In this document: positions 7,928 to 16,442 of the stretch, piece by piece | Position numbering within the stretch: the first letter of the stretch is position 1 | Layout of the letters: each line of letters starts with the position of its first letter | Source: an uncultured Lachnospiraceae bacterium | GTDB lineage: Bacteria; Bacillota; Clostridia; Lachnospirales; Lachnospiraceae | Assembly: GCA_900314085.1 (NCBI GenBank) | Contig: OMTX01000006.1 | Coordinates: 1 to 47,617 of the forward strand | DNA: 47,617 bases | Reading direction: 5' to 3' | Position numbers and translations under genes: made by a program | Notes under the pieces: generated by a model | Told to the model about the DNA's origin: nothing | Seen by the model: the letters and a program-made list of their open reading frames with translations, nothing else | Database searches by the model: none

Positions 7928-7956
7928 AATATACCCGTCTGTCGGGTATATGTCAA
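7928..7956 (-). promoter_or_regulatory. higBA promoter with HigA operator palindrome
   Basis: On the minus strand, TTGACA (7951-7956), a 17-bp spacer, then TATATT (7928-7933). A perfect inverted repeat ATATACCCG-N5-CGGGTATAT (7929-7951) covers the spacer and the -10 box. Repressor binding there would block polymerase. The start codon lies 6 nt downstream of the -10 box. Confidence 0.88.
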
Positions 7957-7968
7957 TGCCTAGTAAAC

Positions 7969-8553
7969 TTACTTGATCAGGGTAATCCGACCCACAAGCG
8001 GCAGGCGCTTACCGTTTTGTGCAATGGCGAAGATCAGGCCGATAAACCAGAAGATGACTACAAGGGGCAGGTAAAAAGTAAACGTGACCAGCATCACAAG
8101 ATAAGTGTTAGAAAAAACGAGAAGCAATGGTAAAGAAAAAAGATGGTAAATCAGTGCCTGATTTAAGTAGAAGCGGCCCGCCTTCGTCCGGTCCCCCAAG
8201 GATGACGCTATGAGGAAGCCGACCCAGGTGATGTAGGCGACGACTGCTGTCACGCGCGGACTCATGGAGCCAGACTCACTATAATACTGCTCCTGGTTGG
8301 GATCACCGTAGGAATTCTGCGGCTGACCATTGTTGCTGTCATAGCCAAATGCGCGCGAATCGCCAGGGGCGAAGCCTCCGTTATTGCTGCCTTCCTGACC
8401 GTACCCCAAAGCCCGCGGATCGCCGGTGGCGAAGCCTTCCGCCTGCGCCGGAAGCGTCTCCTGTGCTTCATTGTTCATTTCCTGCGCTGCTCCGCAGAAA
8501 GGACAGAAAGTCGTATGGTCTGCTATGGTTTTCCTGCAGTTTTTACAGATCAT
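7969..8553 (-). CDS. Zinc-ribbon protein with C-terminal membrane domain (DUF4870-like)
   Basis: 194 residues in three parts. A zinc ribbon (MICKNCRKTIADHTTFCPFCG, two CxxC pairs) is followed by a low-complexity Gly/Asn/Gln linker (about 25-95). The linker holds an internal repeat, GFATGDPRALGYG then GFAPGDSRAFGYD. Three hydrophobic segments follow (about 100-190), starting VAYITWVGFLIAS. The order resembles zinc-ribbon proteins with a DUF4870-type membrane domain; their role is unknown. The SD is GGAGAAAATC. It could be an independent gene or part of the membrane-protein cluster above it (8626-11813). Confidence 0.7.
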   Translation of the reverse strand: MICKNCRKTIADHTTFCPFCGAAQEMNNEAQETLPAQAEGFATGDPRALGYGQEGSNNGGFAPGDSRAFGYDSNNGQPQNSYGDPNQEQYYSESGSMSPRVTAVVAYITWVGFLIASSLGDRTKAGRFYLNQALIYHLFSLPLLLVFSNTYLVMLVTFTFYLPLVVIFWFIGLIFAIAQNGKRLPLVGRITLIK

Positions 8554-8625
8554 GATTTTCTCCGACCGGTCTATCTGACCTGGTTAACACATTTTTACAT
8601 AGTTTTACAATCTGCCTGGCAGCTG

Positions 8626-9135
8626 TCATCTGTCCAGGACTGCGCAGCAGATGACCCCGACAAAGGCGACAACAGCGCCGACAACAATCAGCACAAGACA
8701 GACTGCAAAGGTTTTTCCCGCAGGCTGGCTGTTGTAGGGATCTCCTTTGGAAAAATCCTGAAACCGGGTGTCATAAAGACGTACATCATTCGGCGTATAT
8801 TGGACATGGATGGTGTCTGTTCCCTTTTTCAATGAGAAGCTGCCCGGACTGGTCGACAGCTCATAAAGGACCTTTGTCATCTCCTGCCCTGTGTACTTAT
8901 TCAGGAAAGAGACTATGGGGTAGTAGGAATACCCGCCATCCGTATCGACGGCATGAAAGTCCTTAAAGAGGGCATCCGCCTGCAGGTAGCCTTTTGCAAA
9001 ATTGCTGTTGTGAATTTTCAGTCCGGCAAGATGAATCCCGGAATAAAAGCCGATAAAGGCACCGAAAATAAGAACCAGCAAGCCTATGCTTAAAAGCGCT
9101 ATCCCGACATGCTGCGTCATACTGAGGGCAAGCAT
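8626..9135 (-). CDS. Two-helix membrane protein, DUF3592-like
   Basis: 169 residues: a membrane helix near each end (about 10-32 and 142-164) with an extracytoplasmic domain of about 105 residues between them (YYPIVSFLNKYTGQEM ... IHVQYTPNDVRLYDT). This matches the DUF3592 plan, in which the loop contains a YxPxVxF and a Y-P turn. Function unknown. AGGAG is present 12 nt before the ATG, a long but usable spacing. The gene follows the 9191 gene by 55 bp and is probably in the same transcript. Confidence 0.65.
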   Translation of the reverse strand: MLALSMTQHVGIALLSIGLLVLIFGAFIGFYSGIHLAGLKIHNSNFAKGYLQADALFKDFHAVDTDGGYSYYPIVSFLNKYTGQEMTKVLYELSTSPGSFSLKKGTDTIHVQYTPNDVRLYDTRFQDFSKGDPYNSQPAGKTFAVCLVLIVVGAVVAFVGVICCAVLDR

Positions 9136-9190
9136 AAAAATATTATTCTCCTGAAAAATTTTCTCCTACAAAAGCCGCTTTGTCTGCTTC

Positions 9191-9952
9191 TCACCAGTCC
9201 CAGGCAGACGGATCCATCAGGTACTTCTGCCGGTACTTGTCGTATTTTCGGTATTCCTTTTCAAAGTCCGGAATACCGGAAGCCTTGCCGCAGGTCGGGC
9301 AGTGATAGATAGGTTCCCCCTGTGCATCCCGCTCTCCCTTTGCCAGGTCATCGAAGTAGATGTAGCGTACCTTGATCAGATTCGTGCAGTAGGGACACTG
9401 GACAGGATAATATTTCTTGTACTTTCCGTTCAAGCCGAAGGAATTGTCCAGAGATACGGCGATGCCGCCAAAAACAGCTCCTATAATGATTGAAACCATC
9501 CGCGTGCCGAAGCCATAGGTCTCCGCAATGAAGCCGATCGGAAAGCTGATGGCAAAAATGGCTCCGACAAGGGCCACCCCGATCCAGATCTGCCGGATGA
9601 AAAGGCCGTATTCTTTTCTATTCGGCATCAGATATTCCGCCACTTCCGCAGGCAGGCGGTCGTAACCGAACCGGTAATAATGCCGCTCCCTCGCCTTGAT
9701 GGCCAGAAGGACTACTGCCATGGAAATGCCGAAGATCATGGCAAAACCGAAGTCATCTATCATCAGCATCTCATTCATGCGGCCTTCCGAATCTCCGCTA
9801 TCAAAGGTCTGCCCCATCATGGGCATGATCGTCGCGACAAATACGACCGCCGCCAAGCCGACGACAATCAGCGCTCTTTTGAATAATTTTGCCCCGCCTC
9901 CGACAGGCTCTAACCAGAGCATGTCATCGGGTATTGTTCTCGGATCAATCAC
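9191..9952 (-). CDS. Membrane protein with C-terminal zinc ribbon, unknown function
   Basis: About 253 residues. Four hydrophobic segments are visible (around residues 25-45, 65-85, 120-145 and 150-170). After them comes a cytoplasmic zinc ribbon, CPYCTNLIKVRYIYF and CPTCGK, with a charged Tyr-rich tail. The start is GTG at 9952: it overlaps the upstream stop as GTGA and has GGAG 8 nt before it. Translational coupling to the 9949-10977 gene implies a shared complex or process. The family is not recognised with confidence. Confidence 0.7.
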   Translation of the reverse strand: MIDPRTIPDDMLWLEPVGGGAKLFKRALIVVGLAAVVFVATIMPMMGQTFDSGDSEGRMNEMLMIDDFGFAMIFGISMAVVLLAIKARERHYYRFGYDRLPAEVAEYLMPNRKEYGLFIRQIWIGVALVGAIFAISFPIGFIAETYGFGTRMVSIIIGAVFGGIAVSLDNSFGLNGKYKKYYPVQCPYCTNLIKVRYIYFDDLAKGERDAQGEPIYHCPTCGKASGIPDFEKEYRKYDKYRQKYLMDPSAWDW

Positions 9953-10977
9953 TTTCGCTTCTCCTTCCCATATTTGATATAGTATATGAGGTCCGTATGG
10001 GCCGGCACCTCCTTGCCATTGCAATAGGCGATGTAGGTCTCGTAGTTTTTTAAGTCTTCTTCTGTCACATCAAAGTTCAGCATAGGGATGGCCTCGTCTG
10101 CAATGGAAAAATAAATTTCAAACGTGGCCTTGTCCCCAAGATATTCACACAGCAGCTCCGACAGTTTCTCTGCCTTCTGCTTCATTCCTTCCACGTCTTC
10201 CTTCGACGCTCCCATGGCCGGTCCGTGGTCGAAGTTCGTCTTCACCTCGTAATAATAGTTCGGATCAAAGGTGTAGAGCTTCAGGTAGTCCGCATCCTGT
10301 AAGGTAAACCAGGACTGACGCAGAAGCCTCCAATAGTAGATAAAGCTGTGATCATTCTTCCACGGGTTGATCCGGGAGAAGTCAAATCGGCGGTCGTCGA
10401 TGTCCTCCTGGGAATAGACCTGGGACACATAGTCGTGCTCCATTCTTTTTTTCGCCGTATGGAGGTATACGTCGAGGAGTTCCTTTGGAACGGACTCCCG
10501 GGAATCGAATTCCGTTTCGCACTCATCCCCCCAGGGATCTGTATAGAAAACGGTCCAAACCGTGTAGGTCTCATAGTCATAGTCGTTGGTTGAGAAGTAA
10601 TCGAGATCCGGCTGATAGGTCTTTACCGTGGACTTCCGACTCTCCACATCCGTGACTTCCCAGTTGCCTTTCCCGAAAAAGCGGTTCATTTTTCCCTTGC
10701 TGTGGTTGGGATTTGCCCCGAGTCCCACGAAAAAGACCCGGAGGAGGTTTAAAACAAAAATAATAAGAACGATGCGGAGTATGACGCGGAGCGGATTCAC
10801 CCGTCCCGGTGCCTTTGCCTTAGGCACATCAGACGTGCTCTGCTCCGAACCCTGCCGGCTGTACTCCTGACCGGCAGGTCCGCCCTGTCCGTATGGCTGT
10901 CCGGCAGTATGTCCCTGTCCGCTATCCTCCGGCATCTGCTTGTTTTCCACCGGTTCCAAAGGTCTGCCAACCTTCAT
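9949..10977 (-). CDS. Single-pass membrane protein with disordered N-terminus, unknown function
   Basis: About 342 residues. The N-terminal 60 are Gly/Gln/Pro-rich and probably disordered (SGQGHTAGQPYGQGGPAGQEY). One membrane helix follows (about 63-88, VILRIVLIIFVLNLLRVFFVGLG). The rest is a soluble, probably extracytoplasmic domain rich in Tyr and Asp (PDLDYFSTNDYDYETYTVW). The ATG at 10977 was chosen because GGAGGGAG lies upstream. A TTG at 11034 overlaps the preceding stop as TTGA but lacks an SD and would add 19 residues. Not recognised as a known family. Confidence 0.65.
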   Translation of the reverse strand: MKVGRPLEPVENKQMPEDSGQGHTAGQPYGQGGPAGQEYSRQGSEQSTSDVPKAKAPGRVNPLRVILRIVLIIFVLNLLRVFFVGLGANPNHSKGKMNRFFGKGNWEVTDVESRKSTVKTYQPDLDYFSTNDYDYETYTVWTVFYTDPWGDECETEFDSRESVPKELLDVYLHTAKKRMEHDYVSQVYSQEDIDDRRFDFSRINPWKNDHSFIYYWRLLRQSWFTLQDADYLKLYTFDPNYYYEVKTNFDHGPAMGASKEDVEGMKQKAEKLSELLCEYLGDKATFEIYFSIADEAIPMLNFDVTEEDLKNYETYIAYCNGKEVPAHTDLIYYIKYGKEKRK

Positions 10978-11030
10978 GCGTTTTCTTCTCCCTCCGGAAA
11001 TTCTTTCAATATCTTCTGCCCTCCGTCTTT

Positions 11031-11813
11031 TCAATACGGATTATCTTTAATTTCTGCCTTCGATAGGAAACCGTCCATGAACTCACAGGTCAGGGACTGG
11101 TTTTCGTCCCCCTCTGTTCCGAAATACCAGATGACCTCGTCCCCGTCCGTTTTGGAAGGATAGGCGGACAGGGCATTTGAAATATCCGCTGCCTTGTATA
11201 CACCGCGCTTGAAAACAGGATCCGTGCTCCGGTTCTCCAGATCATCATTGTAATGCATCATCGTCCGGAGACGGATGCCGCCGCAGAGCTCGACCCCGTA
11301 ATCTTCTATGTAATAGTCGAGAATAACGGAAGTAACTACGCAGTCTTTGACCTTGGCCATCTTTCCGCCCTCCGGCGCCCCCACAGTGATGGCGGCCAAC
11401 TTCTCCCCGTCCTTTGCCAGATACAAAGTATCAAAGAGCGTTTCCGCTTCGAGATTTGCTGCCTCTTTTTCAAAGGACATCTTTTGAATCTCAAACCCCT
11501 TTGCTGCACATGAAGACACGGTATCCCCGAGAGAGACGGTCACCCCGTTTATGGCAAATGTCCTCCAATTTTCAACAGGAATCGCCGTGTCCGGGTACCT
11601 GAGTTCAATGACAGGCTCTTGCTTTTCTTCCACCTGATAGCTGTCCGGAATCTGTTTGGCCGCGCCTGACACTCTGATCAGCAGATTGGCCCCGATTCCG
11701 ATCAAAAGAAATATCACGAGAGCAACAGCCATCTCTATATTGCTCCGGCGCTCGTAGGCCTGCCACCGCGCTTCTGCTTCCTGACGCTCCCGCTGCTGAT
11801 TAGAATAATCCAT
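11031..11813 (-). CDS. Single-pass membrane-anchored protein, unknown function
   Basis: 260 residues. A charged N-terminus, a membrane helix (about 27-46, MAVALVIFLLIGIGANLLI) and an extracytoplasmic domain of about 210 residues with four Cys. The domain has a repeated fold flavour (FAINGVTVSLGDTVSSCAAKGF ... LYLAKDGEKLAAITVGAPEGG), reminiscent of small lipoprotein-like sensor domains. No family was recognised. The ATG at 11813 has GGAGG 4 nt before it. Longer upstream reading would run through a terminator hairpin and is not believed. It is the first gene of a cluster of membrane proteins and lies 36 bp after that hairpin. Confidence 0.7.
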   Translation of the reverse strand: MDYSNQQRERQEAEARWQAYERRSNIEMAVALVIFLLIGIGANLLIRVSGAAKQIPDSYQVEEKQEPVIELRYPDTAIPVENWRTFAINGVTVSLGDTVSSCAAKGFEIQKMSFEKEAANLEAETLFDTLYLAKDGEKLAAITVGAPEGGKMAKVKDCVVTSVILDYYIEDYGVELCGGIRLRTMMHYNDDLENRSTDPVFKRGVYKAADISNALSAYPSKTDGDEVIWYFGTEGDENQSLTCEFMDGFLSKAEIKDNPY

Positions 11814-11848
11814 GAATCCTCCACAAAAAATATGAATTTGCTGCCTGC

Positions 11849-11889
11849 AAAAAGAAAAGCCGCGCCCCGGTATCCTTCCGGGACGCGGC
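11849..11889 (-). terminator. Strong intrinsic terminator or attenuator in a leader
   Basis: On the minus strand, a 12-bp stem GCCGCGTCCCGG/CCGGGGCGCGGC with one mismatch, a 7-nt loop and then TTTTCTTTTT. It is not the leuD terminator, which lies upstream at 12051-12087. It sits 36 bp before the membrane protein gene at 11813. Confidence 0.8.
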
Positions 11890-12000
11890 ACTTACCGCTA
11901 AGGAAAGAGATTATTCACTCCCTCGTGAATACCCTCTGTAACCTGAAACGAATCCTCTCTCCCCGGAAACTCTCATCGGATATTCATTTGAATTATTTTA
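11890..12000 (-). ncRNA. Candidate structured leader or small RNA
   Basis: The transcript read on the minus strand can fold into a stem of about nine pairs (GGAGAGAGG with TCTCTTTCC). This encloses a 7-bp hairpin, TATTCAC-GAGGGA-GTGAATA, and is followed by AGCGGTAAGTGCCGCG, which could compete with the terminator stem at 11859-11889. That is the layout of an attenuator or riboswitch. No known riboswitch class was recognised. Alternatively it is a small RNA that ends at the terminator. Confidence 0.4.
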
Positions 12001-12050
12001 ACGGACGAATGTAAAGTCCGCTACTCCATATCGGTAAAATTATCCTTTAC

Positions 12051-12087
12051 GAAAAAAAGGCAGGGGAATTTTCCTCTGCCTCTGCTC
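12051..12087 (-). terminator. Intrinsic terminator of leuD
   Basis: On the minus strand AGGCAGAGGAAAATTCCCCTGCCT (folding as AGGCAGAGG / CCCCTGCCT) followed by a run of seven T, about 20 bp after the leuD stop. Confidence 0.85.
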
Positions 12088-12105
12088 AATCTATGAAGAA
12101 ATAAT

Positions 12106-12594
12106 TCACTTGGCATTGATGTAGTTTACAAGCCCGCCGGCGTCGATGAGGTTCTGCATGAAGGGCGGGAAAGACTGGCCCTGATAGGACTTACCCGTCG
12201 TCTCATCCGTGATCACGCCGGTCTGGAAATCGACGGCTACAGTGTCTCCGGCCTTGATTTCTTTGGAAGCCTCAGCGCATTCGATGATGGGGAGACCGAT
12301 ATTGATGGCGTTCCGGTAGAAGATCCGGGCAAAGGTCTCCGCGATGACGCAGGAGATGCCGGAGGCCTTGATGGCAATCGGGGCATGCTCGCGTGAAGAC
12401 CCGCAGCCGAAGTTCTTCCCGGCCACGATGATGTCGCCCTTCTGAACTATTTTCGTGAAGTCCTTGTCGATATCTTCCATGCAGTGGACTGCCAGTTCCT
12501 CCGGCTTGGAGGAGTTCAGGTAGCGGGCAGGAATGATGACATCCGTATCCACATTATCTTCATAGCGAAATACGTGTCCTTTTGCGTTTTCCAT
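12106..12594 (-). CDS. leuD: 3-isopropylmalate dehydratase small subunit
   Basis: 162 residues, the short LeuD type found in archaea and many Clostridia. It contains the swivelling-domain motifs [32 protein letters not shown] and GLPIIEC. With LeuC it isomerises 2-isopropylmalate to 3-isopropylmalate in leucine synthesis (cytoplasm). The SD GGAGG lies 5 nt upstream and the gene starts 15 bp after the leuC stop. It is the last gene of the unit, followed by a terminator. Confidence 0.96.
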   Translation of the reverse strand: MENAKGHVFRYEDNVDTDVIIPARYLNSSKPEELAVHCMEDIDKDFTKIVQKGDIIVAGKNFGCGSSREHAPIAIKASGISCVIAETFARIFYRNAINIGLPIIECAEASKEIKAGDTVAVDFQTGVITDETTGKSYQGQSFPPFMQNLIDAGGLVNYINAK

Positions 12595-12609
12595 GATATC
12601 CTCCTCCTT

Positions 12610-13869
12610 TCAGACCTTTGCAGGATCCGTGATATAGCCTGTAAGTGCGCTCGCGGCGGCTACCGCCGGGCTCGCCAGATAGATTTCACTTGTCACATCC
12701 CCCATCCGGCCGACGAAGTTGCGGTTCGTCGTGGAGACACAGCGCTCGCCGGCAGCGAGGATGCCCATATAGCCGCCCAGGCAGGGCCCGCATGTTGGAG
12801 TCGATACGACCGCACCGGCCTCGACAAATGTCTTTAAGTACCCCTTCTCCATGGCTTCGAGGTAGACAGCCTGAGTCGCAGGAATGACGATGACGCGGAG
12901 GCCTTTCGCGACGTGCTTTCCGGAAAGAATCTTCGCAGCGATTTCAAGGTCACTGATCCGCCCGTTCGTGCAGGAGCCGATGACGACCTGGTCGATCTTT
13001 ACGTCGCCGGCCTCGTCAACCGTCTTCGTATTCGAAGGCAGGTGGGGGAAGGAAACCGTCGGACGAAGTGCAGACAAATCAATCGTATATTCCGCCGTGT
13101 ACTCCGCATCGGGATCGGCCGAATATACGGTCGGTGTCTTATGCGAATGAGCCTTCATATACTCTTCCGTCTTCTCATCCACAGGGAAGATGCCGTTCTT
13201 GCCGCCGGCCTCGATGGCCATATTGGCAATCGTGAAGCGGTCGTCCATGGTGAGATACTGAATCCCGTCGCCGACAAATTCCATGGACTGATAGAGGGCC
13301 CCGTCCACCCCGATCATTCCAATGATGTGGAGGATGATGTCTTTACCGGAAATGAAGGGAGCAGGCTTTCCCGTGAGAACGAATTTGATGGCCGAAGGGA
13401 CCTTGAACCAGGCCTTGCCGGTCTTCATGCCGGCCGCCATATCCGTGGAGCCGACGCCGGTGGAGAAGGCGCCAAGAGCCCCGTAGGTGCAGGTATGGGA
13501 ATCGGCCCCGATGATGAGGTCGCCGGCCACGGTCAGGCCTTTCTCGGGAAGGAGGGCGTGCTCAATGCCCATCTCACCGACGTCGAAGTAATTGACGACC
13601 CCGTATTCCGCGGCAAACTCCCGGACCTGCTTGGTGTGCTCGGCAGACTTGATGTCCTTGTTCGGAACGAAGTGGTCCATGACCAGGGCAATCTTTTCTT
13701 TATCGAAAACGCCCTTCCCGTGCATCTTTTCGCAGACGTCAATGGCGACGGGGGTTGTGATGTCGTTGCCGAGGACCAGGTCGAGATTTGCCTCGATCAG
13801 CTGTCCGGCCTTGACTTTCGGAAGGCCCGCGTGGGCCGCCAGAATCTTCTGCGACATTGTCATTCCCAT
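12610..13869 (-). CDS. leuC: 3-isopropylmalate dehydratase large subunit
   Basis: 419 residues, the aconitase-like catalytic subunit. The [4Fe-4S] ligands are visible in VIGSCTNGR and in [36 protein letters not shown] is the substrate-binding region. Its length marks the short LeuC/HacA type that pairs with the short LeuD. The ATG at 13869 was chosen by the strong AGGAG 7 nt upstream; reading further upstream would pass through a GC-rich intergenic element. It forms a unit with leuD and follows ilvC after a 170-bp palindromic element. Confidence 0.96.
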   Translation of the reverse strand: MGMTMSQKILAAHAGLPKVKAGQLIEANLDLVLGNDITTPVAIDVCEKMHGKGVFDKEKIALVMDHFVPNKDIKSAEHTKQVREFAAEYGVVNYFDVGEMGIEHALLPEKGLTVAGDLIIGADSHTCTYGALGAFSTGVGSTDMAAGMKTGKAWFKVPSAIKFVLTGKPAPFISGKDIILHIIGMIGVDGALYQSMEFVGDGIQYLTMDDRFTIANMAIEAGGKNGIFPVDEKTEEYMKAHSHKTPTVYSADPDAEYTAEYTIDLSALRPTVSFPHLPSNTKTVDEAGDVKIDQVVIGSCTNGRISDLEIAAKILSGKHVAKGLRVIVIPATQAVYLEAMEKGYLKTFVEAGAVVSTPTCGPCLGGYMGILAAGERCVSTTNRNFVGRMGDVTSEIYLASPAVAAASALTGYITDPAKV

Positions 13870-13892
13870 ACGCTTTCTCCTTTCGATATTTC

Positions 13893-14062
13893 GTGGATTT
13901 ACCGCCCTGCTTCGCTGCTTCGCAGCTCTCGCAGGGCTCCCCGTATTGCTCGCGCTCTCGCCTACCGGCGTCACGCTCGCGATACGTGGCGCGGGTCGTT
14001 AACGCAAGCCGCCGGGCAAATAAATTTGCCCGGCGGCTCACGTTTCGACCCTGTAAATCCAC
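13893..14062. repeat. 170-bp intergenic element with 10-bp terminal inverted repeats
   Basis: GTGGATTTAC (13893-13902) faces GTAAATCCAC (14053-14062), an exact 10-bp inverted repeat. Inside are GC-rich hairpins: gccctgc...gcagggc enclosing gctgcttcgcagc, and a 13-bp stem at 14008-14037. It fills the space between the ilvC stop (2 bp away) and the leuC ribosome binding site. It resembles a second element at 27255-27426 in length, layout and termini containing TTTACAG. No T-run follows the hairpins, so it is not a simple terminator. Confidence 0.6.
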
Positions 14063-14064
14063 TA

Positions 14065-15108
<1,044 letters not shown>

Positions 15109-15119
15109 TCAAATGACTT

Positions 15120-15135
15120 GAGAATAATATAGTGC
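15120..15135 (+). repeat. Variant copy of the 16-bp dispersed motif
   Basis: GAGAATAATATAGTGC differs at two positions from RWGAMTAATRTAAAGC. It overlaps the -10 box of the candidate ilvC promoter on the opposite strand. Confidence 0.35.
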
Positions 15136-15155
15136 AGGGTTTTCCTGCACGGCAA
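15126..15155 (-). promoter_or_regulatory. Candidate ilvC promoter with palindromic spacer
   Basis: On the minus strand, TTGCCG (15150-15155), an 18-bp spacer and TATATT (15126-15131). The spacer holds GTGCAGG-N5-CCTGCAC, a plausible operator. The same hairpin followed by T-rich sequence could instead terminate ilvN transcription. A smaller hairpin ACGGG-CATT-CCCGT followed by TTTT lies just upstream. Confidence 0.45.
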
Positions 15156-15238
15156 AACGGGAATGCCCGTATTGTCCAAATGTTGCTTTGCGTAGAAACT
15201 GCGGAAACAACTGATCCATCCGCTTTACGAAGTATCCT

Positions 15239-15745
15239 TCAGTCGAGATCCGCCGGTGGCGTCGATACCGCCCCGCCCCGCCGGAGGCCGGTCACTCCGG
15301 TCCGGGCCAGTTCGAGAATCTCGTAATCCGAAAGCATATCGAGGAAGCTCTCGAGCTTTTCCGTATGGCCGGTCACTTCGATGACCATCGTGTCGTGGGT
15401 GACGTCAACGACCTTGCCCTTGAAGATGTCGATGAGGGAAAGAACCCCGGTCCGCATCTCAGCTGTTGCGGCAATCTTCACAAGCATGAGCTCGCGGGTA
15501 ACGGAGGATTCCGGCGGCAGGACATAGACGTCGATGACGTCCTCGAGCTTGGCGATCTGCTTTTCGATCTGCTCGAGAATCATCTCGTCCCCGCTCGTCG
15601 TGATGGTGATGCGGGTGATCTTCGGATCCGATGTGATATTCGCCGAAAAGGAATCGATATTGTAGCCCCGCCTCGAGAAGAGACCGGAGATGTGACTCGT
15701 CACACCCGATGTGTTTTCGACCAGGATGGAAAAGACCTGCCTCAT
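15239..15745 (-). CDS. ilvN: Acetolactate synthase small (regulatory) subunit
   Basis: 168 residues. The N-terminal ACT domain is canonical: RQVFSILVENTSGVTSHISGLFSRRGYNIDSFSAN, with the valine-binding region. The C-terminal IlvN/IlvH domain follows. It activates the catalytic subunit and gives it valine feedback sensitivity. The start was set at the ATG at 15745, preceded by GGAG, because the family begins there; 12 more codons upstream are open but lack an SD. No catalytic subunit (ilvB) is adjacent, so the partner must be elsewhere. A promoter lies just upstream. Confidence 0.93.
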   Translation of the reverse strand: MRQVFSILVENTSGVTSHISGLFSRRGYNIDSFSANITSDPKITRITITTSGDEMILEQIEKQIAKLEDVIDVYVLPPESSVTRELMLVKIAATAEMRTGVLSLIDIFKGKVVDVTHDTMVIEVTGHTEKLESFLDMLSDYEILELARTGVTGLRRGGAVSTPPADLD

Positions 15746-15785
15746 GAAAAAACTCCACTGCTCTTTTTTCTTTCGCAACAATGGA

Positions 15786-15813
15786 ATAATATCACTTAAT
15801 GCCCTGTTTTCAA
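15786..15813 (-). promoter_or_regulatory. Candidate ilvN promoter
   Basis: On the minus strand, TTGAAA (15808-15813), a 16-bp spacer and TATTAT (15786-15791), about 40 bp before the ilvN start. No T-box or other leader fits in this short gap. Confidence 0.45.
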
Positions 15814-15830
15814 GGCTTTCGGGCCAAGTT

Positions 15831-16442
15831 TCAAGTCACAAACGCTTGGGGTGAGCATTCTTTCAAGGCGACTCCGGAGAAGGAAACAATGTAGGAAGGT
15901 CCGATGGAAGAATCTAAGAATTTTTCTGCCTCATCTTCCCAGGAATCATCCGTGAGAAGACCTGCCAGCGGAATGTCATTCATTTTGGAGTAGGCTTCAG
16001 CCCGGGTGAAATAGGAAAGAAAAGCGGCAAAGTCCCCGAGCTCTGCCCAGGCCTTGCCGTGCTTTGAGCCGTAGCGGGACTGGGCAATCTCCTTCCAGCC
16101 CTTCCGCCGGCTCTCGTCCATCTTTTCTATGTCAATGCCTACTGGCTTTTCAGAGACAGCTGCCGCTACAAAGGGATAGGAATGGCTGATGGAAAAATAT
16201 AGGTCTCCGTCCGTGAGATACGGTTTCCCTCTCTCACTGAAAGAATAATCATAAGAACCCTTATAGCCGGCCTTCCGGAGAAGGCCTTCCACAAGGGCAG
16301 AGGAAAAGACTCTCTCTGAAAGCAGAATCTCGCTTTTCGCTGTTTCCGCATACAGGCGGCGGGGATTCGAGAGACGGGACATGATGTGGTTTCTGTCCTC
16401 CACTCCTGTAATTTCATAGACACAGTAAAGGTTTCTAGTCAT
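15831..16442 (-). CDS. 4'-phosphopantetheinyl transferase, Sfp type
   Basis: 203 residues, in the range of Sfp-type enzymes. Visible motifs are RGKPYL, FSISHSY, VGIDIEKM (the Mg-binding Asp-x-Glu) and the degenerate FTRAEAYSK, which corresponds to the usual W-x-x-KEA-x-x-K. It transfers phosphopantetheine from CoA to carrier proteins. No synthase or carrier protein gene is in the window, so its target is unknown. It overlaps the pyrophosphatase stop by 8 bp and has only a distant GAGG, so translation is probably coupled. The transfer reaction also needs CoA, whose last step (coaE) is encoded at 30575. Confidence 0.85.
   Translation of the reverse strand: MTRNLYCVYEITGVEDRNHIMSRLSNPRRLYAETAKSEILLSERVFSSALVEGLLRKAGYKGSYDYSFSERGKPYLTDGDLYFSISHSYPFVAAAVSEKPVGIDIEKMDESRRKGWKEIAQSRYGSKHGKAWAELGDFAAFLSYFTRAEAYSKMNDIPLAGLLTDDSWEDEAEKFLDSSIGPSYIVSFSGVALKECSPQAFVT

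Noticed and set aside
11890..12000. T-box or THF riboswitch upstream of the membrane cluster
   Set aside because: The terminator and a GCGGTAAGTGCCGCG segment recall a T-box end, and GGAGAGAGGATTCG slightly recalls a THF aptamer, but the conserved T-box bulge (GGTGGNACCGCG) and the full THF core are absent.
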